This document shows positions 1-12,000 of a stretch of DNA of 64,000 bases, piece after piece. How positions within the stretch are numbered: the stretch's first letter is position 1; the number at the start of each line of letters is the position of its first letter. The stretch is from Uloborus plumipes. Taxonomy: Eukaryota; Arthropoda; Arachnida; Araneae; Uloboridae. The notes beneath the pieces are model-generated. The model saw only the letters and a program-made list of their open reading frames with translations. It had not been told where the DNA came from and did no database searches. Where the stretch lies: the NCBI GenBank assembly GCA_038373865.1, contig JAXGGA010001150.1:62001-126000 (forward strand), read 5' to 3'. The position numbers were made by a program, and so were the translations under genes.

Positions 1-985
1 AAAGATAACCTCTGAAGACAAATCAGAACAGTGCAGAGTTTTTAGTAAGAAGGTCAATCCCTGTTTGTGTTGAATTAAGTGGGATTTATCAATGAGTACC
101 CTATGCAGTTAGCTGCTCTACTTCATAACGCTATTTTTCTGCGATAACAGCATTTGGTTAAAAAAAATTCTGAACCAGAAAAAAATCTAGCAAGTCTACT
201 TACCATGGCATCTGAACCGTCGTTATTGAGTGATGTGGGGAACCTGACATCCTTAACTTCAATGTCATCTATTAGCGAATCCATAGTGTCTAGTCGTAAG
301 TGAAGCTTGGTAAGTGAAGCAGATATCAGTTCTTATGATAGGAACTCCTCCGTTCAAGAAATGATTAGATACAGAAATCACCTAGTGCTGCCATCTGTAT
401 GCTTGAGTTGTAAACATAAACGGAGGCCACATTCTGATCGGTTTTTGGAGCTGTCTCTAATAAATTACTGTCGGCCACGCTTAAACGAATACTGTCGGTT
501 CCAAGAAATATTATTCTAGAAAGCGGAGTATTTGTTTAACCGGGGGTTTCTGACATTGCGTCTATGGCATGGGGAATGTCCGGTTCCCGGATGTTTTATT
601 CATATAAGTGGGGTATTCGTTTATTGGTTACCCGATTAAGTACGGTATGTCACAACTTGTTCAACATGTTTTAGCATCCATCCCCTCTAGTCACAAGCTG
701 TCATACATAACCTTATTCCTTCCTCTCCCCTTGTCACATATCAAACTTCATTTTCTAAGCATATCGCAGTGAAAAACGTTTTTATTTGATCCAATATGTG
801 TGATTGCGCGTTATTGCGGCCATCAATAGCGTATACATATTTTTGTTTTGGTGGGGGTCCATGCAACCAAGCTTAGTCCCCCCCCCCTTTTTTTTATTGC
901 TATCGCTAAAAATTTGAAAGAAATATTCAAAATATAAGCAAAGTATTGTCTTTTTTTGGTTATAGATAAGAAATAAAAGATTTTT
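1..985. other. No gene recognised
   Basis: AT-rich DNA with short open frames only and a C9/T9 tract near 880-897. No similarity to a known protein or element family was seen. Confidence 0.5.
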
Positions 986-989
986 AGGT

Positions 990-1740
990 TCCCTCCGAAT
1001 TTTTTTTCATAATTGAAGTTAATTTTAGGCTATCTTTGATAAAGTTGGAGGATCGCGACTCTTCTGGGAAACCTACTGAGACTAAAGCTCTAAACGAGCA
1101 ATTTAAGGCTGACTTTGGTGATGTTAAGGGAATTGGGAAGACTCGAGGGATCAATCCTGAAATATTTTGAGACTGAAGCACAACTCAGGATATGTTGGGT
1201 TGTTATAGAGTAAAAAAGAAAGATAAGAGACTCTTGATTTTTTTTTAAAGCTTATTTTCAACTGAAGCCCATTTTCAGTAATCTTTGGGAAAGAAAAGTT
1301 CGGGTATCCTCCTCTGAAATATTTTCGAAATATAGAAACTCATTTTCGGGTTCTCTTTGGAGACGTTAGATGAGAAGAGGTGATTAGGGATCTCCCTCTG
1401 AACTTTTTCAAAACAGAAATCTTAAATGTTCAATTTTAGACCATCTTTGATAGTAAAGTTGGCGAAGACTCTCTTCCAGAAATGTTTCGAAATTAATGTT
1501 TAAAAACATTTTTATTTAGGTTATCTTTAATAACGTCAATAAAAAAGGCAGGATTCGGGAGTTTCCTCCGAAATTTTCCGACTTTGAAGTTCAAGAATGC
1601 AGTTTTAAGCTACAGGTTTAAAGGATAAGGGGGTAGGGTGAATTTTTTGAAATTGAATGTTTAAAAGTGTACTTTCAGCAAAAATGCTCATTATCCTTGA
1701 GAGCAAAGGCTCACAATCCTCAAATTCCCTCTAAAGAGAG
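990..1740. repeat. Degenerate tandem repeat, about 85-100 bp period
   Basis: A recurring core resembling 'ttttaggctatctttgataa.gtt' appears near 1022, 1107, 1285, 1345, 1436, 1518 and 1603. Between copies comes 'cctccgaaattttt.gaaattgaagttca'. Copies are strongly diverged. Single related units appear elsewhere, at about 42390-42480 and 51050-51140, so this is also a dispersed repeat. Confidence 0.6.
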
Positions 1741-2091
1741 CCAGACTTTAAAAAAAAGAAGAAAAAAACACTCAAATAAAAATAATTCAATGGTGCCGCT
1801 TGCATCATGATCCTTGATGGGAATCCCAACTTGCTTTCCTAAAAGTAATACTTCTAGTATCGCTTGTGGTTGAAATCTGACTAAATAGTGTTTAGTGATC
1901 AATTGTGTTTAGCCCCTTATCTTGAATAATATACGTTTGCGCTCTTCGATTAGGAGTAGCAATAATCTTAATAAGTAAAGGAAAATTCCTAAGTCCCCCC
2001 TTCGGAGAAAACTCTTTTATTGTTATTATTATTACTATGTTATTATTATCTTAAGTTCTACACTGTCAGTAAATACGGTTTCTTTGAGAGC

Positions 2092-2165
2092 GGTTGTAGT
2101 TGCTAAGGCTGTTGTTGTAGCTGCTAAGGCTGTTGTTGTAGCTGCTAAGGCTGTTGTTGTACCTT
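2092..2165. repeat. 21-bp minisatellite, about 3.3 copies
   Basis: The unit gctgctaaggctgttgttgta is repeated with one diverged first copy. It lies just after a short TTA-rich microsatellite (2023-2050). Confidence 0.85.
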
Positions 2166-2169
2166 TTGC

Positions 2170-4850
2170 TCCCATCTACCCTATAGGGTTTTTTTAATAA
2201 TAGGCAAGGCAAAATGTATTGATGTGTGTAATTTATTTCCTTGTTTTCTCTTACATTCTATGTGAAATGAATCTGTGCAAAATCCGTTGGTTGAAATAAG
2301 TTGATTAAATTGAATTGATGGAATTGATCTGGAGGATTTTCACCTGTAAGGCAAACCCCTATTAACTAAGTGAAAGAAAATATAATAATCTGTTGATGAG
2401 AACGCATTACCTCTTTTGAACGTGAAACATAGAATACCTTGCATCTATCTCCAAGCATCTTTTATAAGTTAAAACTTATCTTACGTTTAAGACAATGTGA
2501 AGCCAAACTTAAATATTTAAAAGTGTAAATTTAAAATTATAAAATTATAATTCTAAAAATTGCAAAAAATATCTAGGATGCGTGGAAACAGAATATAGGA
2601 AAAACAGCTAATTCAAACAGCATTTTAAAATTAAAACGCCAGTTAAAGTAAGCTGCTGCGAAAACATAAAGCTCAAAAGAAATCGAGTTGAATATTTCTT
2701 TCTTTGTTCTCCCCATCCTATAAATTAGTAATCACGTGGTAAGCATGTCTCTAAAGAAATCAGTAATAATTCTGTCAACTGCTTTCGAATTAATCTTTTT
2801 TTTTAAAACGACACCTGTCTACTACACTTGCTTAAAATGCTGGAAGACATTCCACGTATCTCAATCACCGCAGATTTTCAGAATTTGTGAATATCTTTAA
2901 ACATTCTTGTCCGAAAGCATTTTAGAACTAGGGATACATTTTTCTTCTATTCCTAATTCCAAGAGTTTTTGTTTTCTTTATCATGGAACTATAAGTTCTT
3001 TAAACTATAGTTTCTTTAAAAAACTTCCTTCGTTGAAAAAACGTTTCAAAATAAAGGGAACATTGATGCTTAGTTCCAAGGTCAAAAATTTTGTTTCCTT
3101 TTGCAAAGTTTCTTTTTAGTTGAGAAATTTTATCTGGGAGCTCTTCAATGTTTTCTATCAGAAGGAATGATTTATTTAACAAGACAGCAGAAATAATGGT
3201 TTATTCAATGAAAATTCAAAAGAATGATAAATCTACCAAGTCATAAGAGCAAATGATTTATTCAACAAGACATCAGAAATAATGATTCATCCAATAAGAC
3301 AGAGAGAGAATATTAGAAAAGAATGATGATGAAATCTTAGGAAAAGGTCTATAAATCAACACAAGTAGGCTCCACCGAGTCTTGTTCTGTTTACCTCAGA
3401 CATGAGACGACAACGATAGAAACTTTGTTGCAGACTTGCAACTTACGTCACCGGGCTTAAATAATTTGATTAAGACGCAATGGCATCCATCAATCACTAA
3501 CACCATTGGGCGTTTTCATTCCGCCATTAGAAACTGCAATGGCCAGAGGACCTTTTATTTTGTCGATTGCTGTATGACATCGTATGCAAGACGTAAATCC
3601 TTGGTGTCGTAACCATAGCAACACTTTATTACGGCAGACCTGTTTTGTTGCTGTCCCGATGGGGCCGGAATCTTCATGAAGATGATGCTTGTTGAATCTG
3701 TCGGAAGTTCGTAGTTTCTGTACAGAACACGTGCCCTTGAATTATTTTGCTGAGTTTGTCATCAGGATAAGGTAGCTGCGGCACAGTCAAGAAAAGGTAT
3801 TAAGCGAATTCGACGTCTACCAATTACTTTTCAACATGCAATCCTTCCTAAAAGGAAAATATGAGGAATGAAACTTTACTTCAATATTCTAGTCAGTCTT
3901 CGGAAGTAAAGACACTGTTAACTGAAACTGTCATGGACATCTTGACAAAATACGAATTTAGTGACATACCATTACCTAAATAATTAGTCCGTCTTTAGAA
4001 GTGAATTTGCTATTTGCTGAATTTTTCATTTACACTTGAGGAAAAAGGGATTTCAAAGCAATCCCAGGACCGACGAGAGGCCATGTCATCCTAGTCCAAA
4101 GCTAAGGGCCGGGCCCTTGGGTAGCGGGGAGGCTTGGAACCAGAGTAGTATTAGTTTTATAAGTTAAACGCCTTCGTTCTCGGCGGCCCTGGGCAGACCT
4201 TTACTTCAAGGATTTATTCAGTCTTCGGAAGTACATTCCCAGTTAGCTGAAACTTCTATTCAGATTTTTTGTTTCTATAAAGGAGTTCTGTATTTTGCAT
4301 ATTTAATAATTATGAAATAAAAATAAACAAGTAAAAAGACAAAGTTCCGATGAAGTGCTCGAGATTCATCAAGGTTTTCACCACTTTTGAACGTAGTGGT
4401 AAAAATGATCGATGCAATAGGCAACATTCTAGTCACAACAGTTTAAAATACATCGCCATCTTGCGGCGTTATCGCTCATTCAGCTTGAAGTCGTTGTTGT
4501 TCCCGTTGCATGTGTCCGACACTTTGTATGATTTCCATCTCCTAAACAAAGAAAAATAAACTGTTTGATATACGTTTATAATATAGAAAATACAATTTGA
4601 AATACAAAAATAGTGTTTTAAAACCGAAAAGAAAAAGAAATCTGGGCCGATTATGTACCGAAAAAGGGAAATAAGGTTTAATCTTGCCTATAGCATTATA
4701 GGGAGCTTTCGTCTTGCCTCCTAGCAGCAGTCCTTGCTTCACGTAATAATATTCCTCATTTTTCGCAATTACACCATGTATTCATGTTGGTTAGAATGTA
4801 GGTGCGTATGTTCGTATACTTGTTGGATTATATTCATATCATGTTTGTAC
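2170..4850. other. Unrecognised non-coding stretch with short repeats
   Basis: No gene was recognised. An approximately 85-bp direct duplication around 'aatgatttattcaacaagacatcagaaataatg' lies at 3165-3300. A motif like 'cagtcttcggaagtaaa' followed by 'gttagctgaaac' recurs near 3894, 3986 and 4219. A GC-rich island (4060-4200, containing gggccgggccc) interrupts the AT-rich background. None of these could be assigned to a family. Confidence 0.4.
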
Positions 4851-4853
4851 ATG

Positions 4854-5821
4854 TATGGGTCATTCCGACGAAAATAGTACACATCATGTCTGAAACTCTT
4901 TATTTAAGATTATCAATTTAAATAATTTCCAACAACTAATCATATTTTTTTTTTATTGAGTTTCCATTTATTTGTGTATAATGAAGTGTAAATAACTAGT
5001 ACATGACTCATTTATGAAAGGATTTCAAATATTTTGATCACTTTGTTTAACAGAGTGAACATATAACAGAGTGGACAAATAAGCCTTTAAAAATATCTGT
5101 ATAATCACAAAGAAAAGTTAGAATCACAGAACAAGCATAAAGTGGAATAAACAGCCTAAAGCTGTAAGTCTGTCTGCAATTTCAAGAAAAAATCTATTTT
5201 TTTACATCATGAAATCAGCTCTAACAGAGTGGAAATCCAACAGTTCAAATTAACTATCATAAGAAAAGAATGAGGCTCACCCTGGTTGTTAACTACATAA
5301 GTCAATATAGCAAGCTAATCACGGCAGTTATACTACCTACATTTTTTAAAAAATATATCAGATTGAATGCAATTGTTTATTTTATTTCCAAAAGGCTTGT
5401 AACAGAGTGGACAATTCGAAGCGTAGAAAATCTAGGGACGTGGATAAATAATTGTGTTTTTGGGGAAATTTTTTTTCATTTGCGTAATAAACTGCAGAAA
5501 TGGTGTCAGAAGCATCTTTTGTGCAGTGCAGTGTCATTTATTTTGTTGTTATATTTCAGTTTAATTTTAAATCACATTTAAAATTCTAGCAATTTGAGGC
5601 TGGGACACGTCATTTTCTCCTTCTTCTGACAAAGATAATTTTTTTGTGCCCTTTCTAAATAAATTATATCTAATCAATTGATACTTGATGGCACAAAATT
5701 AAATAATTAAATGTAGAACCAATAAAAAATACACTTAATGGGTGGTAGTTATTAAAACTGATTTAAAAAAATTCTAAAGTCTCGGACATGATTTGTACCA
5801 TTTTCGTCGGAATGACCCGTA
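4854..5821. mobile_element. TA-flanked non-autonomous DNA element with repeated internal motif
   Basis: Terminal inverted repeats of about 35 bp read GGGTCATTCCGACGAAAAT inward from 4857 and, reversed, from 5818. A TA dinucleotide flanks each end (4854-4855, 5820-5821; a 4-bp GTAT duplication would also fit). Inside, the motif aacagagtg(g) recurs at about 5049, 5064, 5224 and 5400. There is no transposase. The ends would suit Tc1/mariner-like or ISL2EU-like families, and assignment is open. Confidence 0.75.
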
Positions 5822-5875
5822 TACAGTGGCATTTCAAGGGATTGTGTCGACAAGTGTGAAAAGATTGTCCTAGAT

Positions 5876-6055
5876 TTAAGATTCTTTAGCAATGGGGGGA
5901 GGAGGGACTACGTACTTCGCAAATTGCTCTCCTTCTTCTAGCGTGTCCGGAATCTTGCGTCCTTTCGTTTCTGGGAGGAGTAGGAGAAGGAGGCCGCTCA
6001 GGACGGACAGACCTCCTGGAACCGCCAGAGGCACCACAGGATGCGTGACGTCAGC
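5876..6055 (-). CDS. SLC22 transporter, terminal exon (helix 12, C-terminus)
   Basis: The acceptor is ctgtcctccag and the stop is TAA at 5876-5878. It encodes ADVTHPVVPLAVPGGLSVLS, helix 12, LLLLLLPETKGRKIPDTLEE, and a short proline-bearing tail ending AKES. The PETKGRKIPDTLEE motif is the usual SLC22 end. The stop lies 55 bases from the right end of the element at 4854-5821, so the 3' UTR may run into that element. Confidence 0.94.
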   Translation of the reverse strand, partial: ADVTHPVVPLAVPGGLSVLSGLLLLLLPETKGRKIPDTLEEGEQFAKYVVPPPPIAKES

Positions 6056-9000
6056 CTGGAGGACAGATATAAGAATGAGAAGAGAACATTGAATCAGTTC
6101 GGACATTTGAACATTTCACAAACAAATACTACACTGCAAAAAATGAACTGCTGTTTTTACAGTATACTACTGGCAGCAGAGGTTCCAATTTAAAACTGTA
6201 AAATGCACAGTAATAAACTGTCAAGTTAATAATTTTACAGTTTATTACTGTAAAGCAGCAATTTTAGTTTATTAGTGTAAAATTGGCAATTCCACAGTTT
6301 ATTTCTGTAAAATTAGTAATTTTACAGTTTATTACTGTAAAATGAGCAATTTTTACAGTTTCTTACCATACAATTAGCTGTATTATACTGTAAAAACAAC
6401 ATCCACTTTTTACAGTGCATTAAATGTTCAAAGTTAAAACAAATCTTCAACTAATTAGAAACGAAGAAAACGTTCGTATAAAAATTGAACAACTTAACTT
6501 TCAATGCGTTTTTCAATTCTTAGCGGGTTTTTACACTTTATTATTGCAAAACTAGTAATTTTACAGTTTATTACAGCAAAAGTAGCTGTAATACAGTGTA
6601 AAAACAACAGCATAGTACTGGCAGCAGAGGTAGCAGTTTAAAACTGTAAAATACACAGTATTAACCCTTTAAGCGGTCAATTATTTTACCAGAAATGCTT
6701 CCAAAAAAGGCATATTTTTTTATTGCATATAGTTAAGTACCATACTTAACAGAATAAGAATATAAAGAATTTTTAAATTTTTTTTTTTTTCGTTTTCAAT
6801 GCTTTTACAATATTTTTTATTTTACAATTTTGGTCACAAAATCCCGAAATATTTGCTTTTTTCAAGTACATTCTGCATGCAGTAATGAATGGTTTACAAA
6901 TTATGCAAAAATTTCTCTCACACTTACTGTGAATTTTGAGGTTTACAATTTTCCGAACAGTTCGGGAAAACCAGAAAAGAAAATCTAAAAATATCGATGC
7001 CCGTACGCCGTACGGGCAAACCAGATGAGGCCAATTTCGGGTAGCACGTACACCGTACGGGTAAACCGCTTAAAGGGTTAAACTGTAAAATTAGCAATTT
7101 TAGTTTGTCACTGTAAGCAGCAAATTTTACAGTTTGCTACCATAAAATTAGCTGCATTATACTGTAAAAACAACATTCATTTTTTTACAGTTTACGAGAA
7201 AAAATATTAATTTATAAATCAATTTCATTTTTTTTTGTTTTATAACTTCCTTCAGTGGGTATGGAAGGTGTACAGTACAGTTTTCTCAAAGGATAATAGT
7301 TCAATCCGTCATTCTTTTGGTCGAAAAAGAACCACTAGACAGGCCGAGGAATCAGCTTAAGTTTGACCACTTTGGATCCCATTTATTTACTTTTACTTTC
7401 CAGTTTTCATTGTTGCGGCGCTAGTATTACCTAAGGCCCCCTTATCGCGGCTCTAGGGTTACCGGAGCAAGATTTCGGGACATCGCCAAAGCTTTGCCAA
7501 ATTCACGTGCCTCTAATTACCAACACGCGATAGCCTGCCAAAATAGACAACCACTCAAATAAGCGATCGAACCAAAGTGGTTAAACTTAAGCTGATGCGT
7601 CGGTTCGTCTTTTTTTTTTTTTTTTTTTGTGGCCTCAAGTCGAATGATGAGATGTAAAAACTGTAATGAAAAAAAATGTTTAAGTCCTAGTTCCGAACAT
7701 TTTTTCTTCTTTTACTTGTAACACTTTTTGAATGCTATGGAAAAACTAAAAGTAACTGACCATTTGCCGGATGAAAGGTGCCAGCAGCGCCCCCACTCGA
7801 GCCCACGTGGAACTAGAGCCGACTCCGACGTTTCGGACGACCGTGGGAAAGATCTCTGCACTGTAGATGTAGATGATGTCAAAGGAAGCAGAATTGAAGA
7901 ATTTTCCGGCCATGGAAAAAGTGATAGTCAGCCACACCAGTTCTGCAAAAGGAAAAGAATCAACAAATGTGAAAAAAATATTTACGAAGTACTACAAATA
8001 CTCATACTAAAGAAAACTGGCATGTGATTTTCTAAATAAACGTTTTCTCGTGTTAAACTTATCAAAATTTTCTCGTTTACTGCAAAGTTACAATAAATTT
8101 CAAAATCCATGATGACAAATTATTTACTTAGTGTTTGTTGGATTGGATTGGAAGTTCATCTTTTCAGGATTTCCTCAATATTTGATCTTTTGTCACTATC
8201 GCACCATTTTGAGCAATGCTTCTTGAAAGAACTGGTGGCAGCTGCTACGAATGAGAAAAAAGCTGCATACTGTCGCACTTGAATTATATTGTTGTAACTT
8301 TCGGAGAGTGAACGAAATTGTGTCAACTTTTGAGTTGCAAGTTTGAAACATTAAACTAATTAGTAAACTGCAAAAAAAAAAAAAAAAAAAAAAAACATAC
8401 AGTACTACTAGAAAATTTCCAGTAAATTGGACTTACACCAACACTGCAAAAAATAAACTGTTGTTTTTACAGTATAATACTGGCAGCCGAGGCTCCAATT
8501 TAAAAATAAAATTCCCAGTAATAAACTAAAACTAGCAATTTTAGTTTCTTACTGTAAAGTTAGCAATTTTAGTTTATTGCAGTTAAATTTAGCTGTATTA
8601 GACTGTATAAACAACACCATAATTCTGGTATCAGAGGTTCCAGTTTAAAACTGTAAATTGCACGGTAATAAAATTAGCAATTTTACAGTTTCTTACTATC
8701 AAATTAGCAATTTTTCCGGTTTATTACGATAAAATTAGTTGTATTATACTGTAAAAAGAATACTCATTGTTTGCAGTGAAGTTCTCCAGCAACGGTACAT
8801 CTTATTCTTTTGTAAAGCTGTCAAGAACTAGCTGTATCGTTACTAGAAAAGCTTACACAGTTTCAGATTCCTAGAGATTTTATAGTAGTGCAAGGTTTTT
8901 TTTTTACAGTGTAGCATACATATACAACTGAAATCAGCAGTAAGGATCACCTGCAGGAACGGCAATCATGAGCAGGAGACAGAGTCCGGCCATGATGTTG

Positions 9001-12000
9001 GATATGAGCAGGGCGACCCTGTGCCCTATGGCCCTGCTGATGTACATGAAGATGAGGGTCGAGGGGAGCTCCACTGCGCCGCTGATGAAGAAGTTGAGGT
9101 ACGGGTTGCCGCCCAGGTCGTTGGTGTTCCACGAGAGGGCGTAGTAAATGTACGAGATGATGAACCTAGAGGGAGGGGGGAAACATCTGGTAAATCTCGT
9201 GAGAACTCTCTCGTCAAGACTCTTCAATGCACGTCCAACAACAATAATACTGCCGTGCTAAGCACAAAAGTCGTATCTGCACTATTTAACGAAGTTGAGT
9301 TATTGGCACCAAGTGGTTCTATGCGATGTATTTTACCTAAATACTATGTTTTAAGGTAATTTGAGAATTGGAAGTAATTTTTAAAAATCCAAAAAAAATA
9401 CCCCCTAAATTAGATACAAGGGGGCGCAAAATTTTAAAGACTAATATCTCAGTTTGAGGTCGTCTGCAGATACCATTTTTGCGCTTAGCATGGCCGAGTA
9501 CGAGGTACATTGAATACACCACTAGTTTGGCTATGTCATTCAGATACTGCAGTTTCATCCTCATTAGGAATCATTAGTCTGGCTTAGACAGTACCCAAAC
9601 TGGAGGTAGAAATCCGCTTATAGATGCTAAGAGTGCCAAACAAACTGGTTGCTAATGTAAAAATAGCTCACCAGCGAGTGACCGTAGCAGTGGTGCTGTT
9701 CAACTCATAAAATTGAAGGCAAAGATTAGGTATTAAACAGTAGGTTACCACCCCTGAACCAGGGCAAGGGCAGAACAAACTACATAAAATACACCACCAT
9801 CTTGGCCATGTCATTCAGATACTGCCGTTTCATTCTCGTCAGGAATCATCTACTTAAGTTATCATACTACTTAATGCCCAAACTATGCCTTCAATTTACT
9901 AGTTGAACAACAGCTGCGGTCATTCGCTTGTGAGCTACTTTTACATTAGCATATAGTTTGTTTGGCACTCTTAGCTTCTTTAAGCAGACTTCTGCCTCCA
10001 GCTCGGTTACTGTTTAAATCAGACTGATGATTCCCAATGAGGATGAAACTGCAGTTTCTGGATGCATGGCCGAACTGGTGGTGTATTTCATGTAGTTCTG
10101 CCTTTGCCCTGACCCTAGGGGGCTTTAGTTTTTTACTTAATAATACGAGGATTGAAACTTTAACAATTAATACGTTTTTACAGCTAACAAAAAAGTGATA
10201 CAAGCCAACAAGTTTTACTTTCATGCAATATAGTAGCCAGCATTGTGAACAACACGTTTACAAAGATATGGAAATTGTAGGATATCTGCATCAGCGCCTG
10301 TTTTGTCGATGGAGTGGTACTCTACTGCGAGAATATCCGGAACAGTTCTGAAGCGAACTCCATGATAGAGCTACTTCATCTTAGAAAGTGAGACAAAGTC
10401 ACAAAGACATAAGTTTTAGTAACTTTGATTTAGTCCCGAAAGGAATAACGAAGGAAGAAGCGAATTAATCACTTAGAAGAATTCGTTTGAGAACTGTTTC
10501 ACAGATTCTTGCGGCAGTAGACCGTTTCATTGGAACTATCAGCAGCACAGGCACTTTTACAGATCTTTGTAAACGGGATGTGAACGGGTATGGCAGAACA
10601 GTAAAACTTCGTGACATGTATAACTATTAGACGTAAATACGTAGTTGCCACTATTAAAGTTCCATCCGTCGTAGCTTGAGATGTTCAATATTCAGCACGA
10701 TTCTCGTATGCACGATTCTTGATTAAAGGGTCCCCCACATGCTCTGGAAAACCCGAGGGAGTTCCTCGATTATAAATCCTTCTAGAGGAAATCCTCCATG
10801 TGTGTATGGTGAATTCTGTTAATATCTTCCTGCGATCTCCAGACCTCCTCTCTATTGAGGTTTTCCTTAAGGAATTTCTCTGAGGTTTTCCTCAAGCCCG
10901 ATCGTACTGTGTGGATGGGAGGCTTTCCTCCAGAGACTAGCCTTCGTATAGTCCCGGAGCGTCTTGGGATTTGAGGAAATCCTCAAGCTCGACCTTCGGA
11001 TTTTCCGGAGCGTGTGGAGACCCTCATATTTTGAGGTTATCCTTGAGGAATTCTTTTGAGCTTTTCCTCGAGGAAAGCCTTCGGGTTTTCCGGAGCGTGT
11101 CGGGGGCCCTTAACTCTGCTATCGTTTCGGCCTCACGTTACGTGACAAATTTTACACCAGCTTGATGAGTTCTGCATTGGTTTCAACCACGTGACTACGC
11201 TAAAAGGACTGGGGACGAAGTTCAAGCAAATTAAAAGAATTAGAAAGTAGCGTTTGCACACAGTCCTAGCAATTTAACGATAATAATTGGAAAATACTAG
11301 AGGTTTTTAAGTTTAAAAAGTAAAGGTCAATCTTTTCCCCTTTTCCCTCTTTGGTTATAGTGGAACAAATTTTAACTTATCAGTGTTAAGCATGCCAATG
11401 CCAAACCTGAAACCACACTATAAATTACTAATTGCAAGTTTTCTTGAGAAATAAAGAATCAAATTTTGTCAGCTAGGTTAATAACTACAAAATTTGAATA
11501 CTGAAGTTTTAAAAGATACGCTGAAGATGTAGATTCCTACCTGAGCAAACTTAACCCATATTTCTTACACTGTAAACATTTTCAAAATTGTAGTTTTAAG
11601 CAAACAAAAGGCATTTACCAACAGAAGTAGATGTTGATGGTGTTCCTTCGAAGAGCGGGTGTCTTCAACAAGTCGAGGACTGTTTCGTTTCTCTTCTCCT
11701 CTGGTTTGAGCTGTATTGGTACAGTCAAAATGCAAAATAATATAAAATAGAATATGACGGAAAACAACTAATGTAGTCTGAATGAAAGTCATTCAATAAA
11801 TAAGAAATTTTTTTTTGATAAGGCAGTACATTGTAATGTGGTCAATTACGTAAACATTCACCAAGTGATTCGACTCTCGCATTTGAAATGCAGACTGAAG
11901 CCTTTTCATTGATGAATGCAGTTCTGTACCTCAGAACCAGACTAACGTAAGTCCATTTTCGTAATTTTTCGATAGAGGGGAAAAACGATTGTCGAATACA

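Noticed and set aside
5892..6092. Plus-strand frame over the last transporter exon
   Set aside because: Antisense shadow of the conserved minus-strand SLC22 C-terminus.
9021..9359. Plus-strand 112-codon frame
   Set aside because: Antisense of the SLC22 exon 8951-9165, with no similarity of its own.
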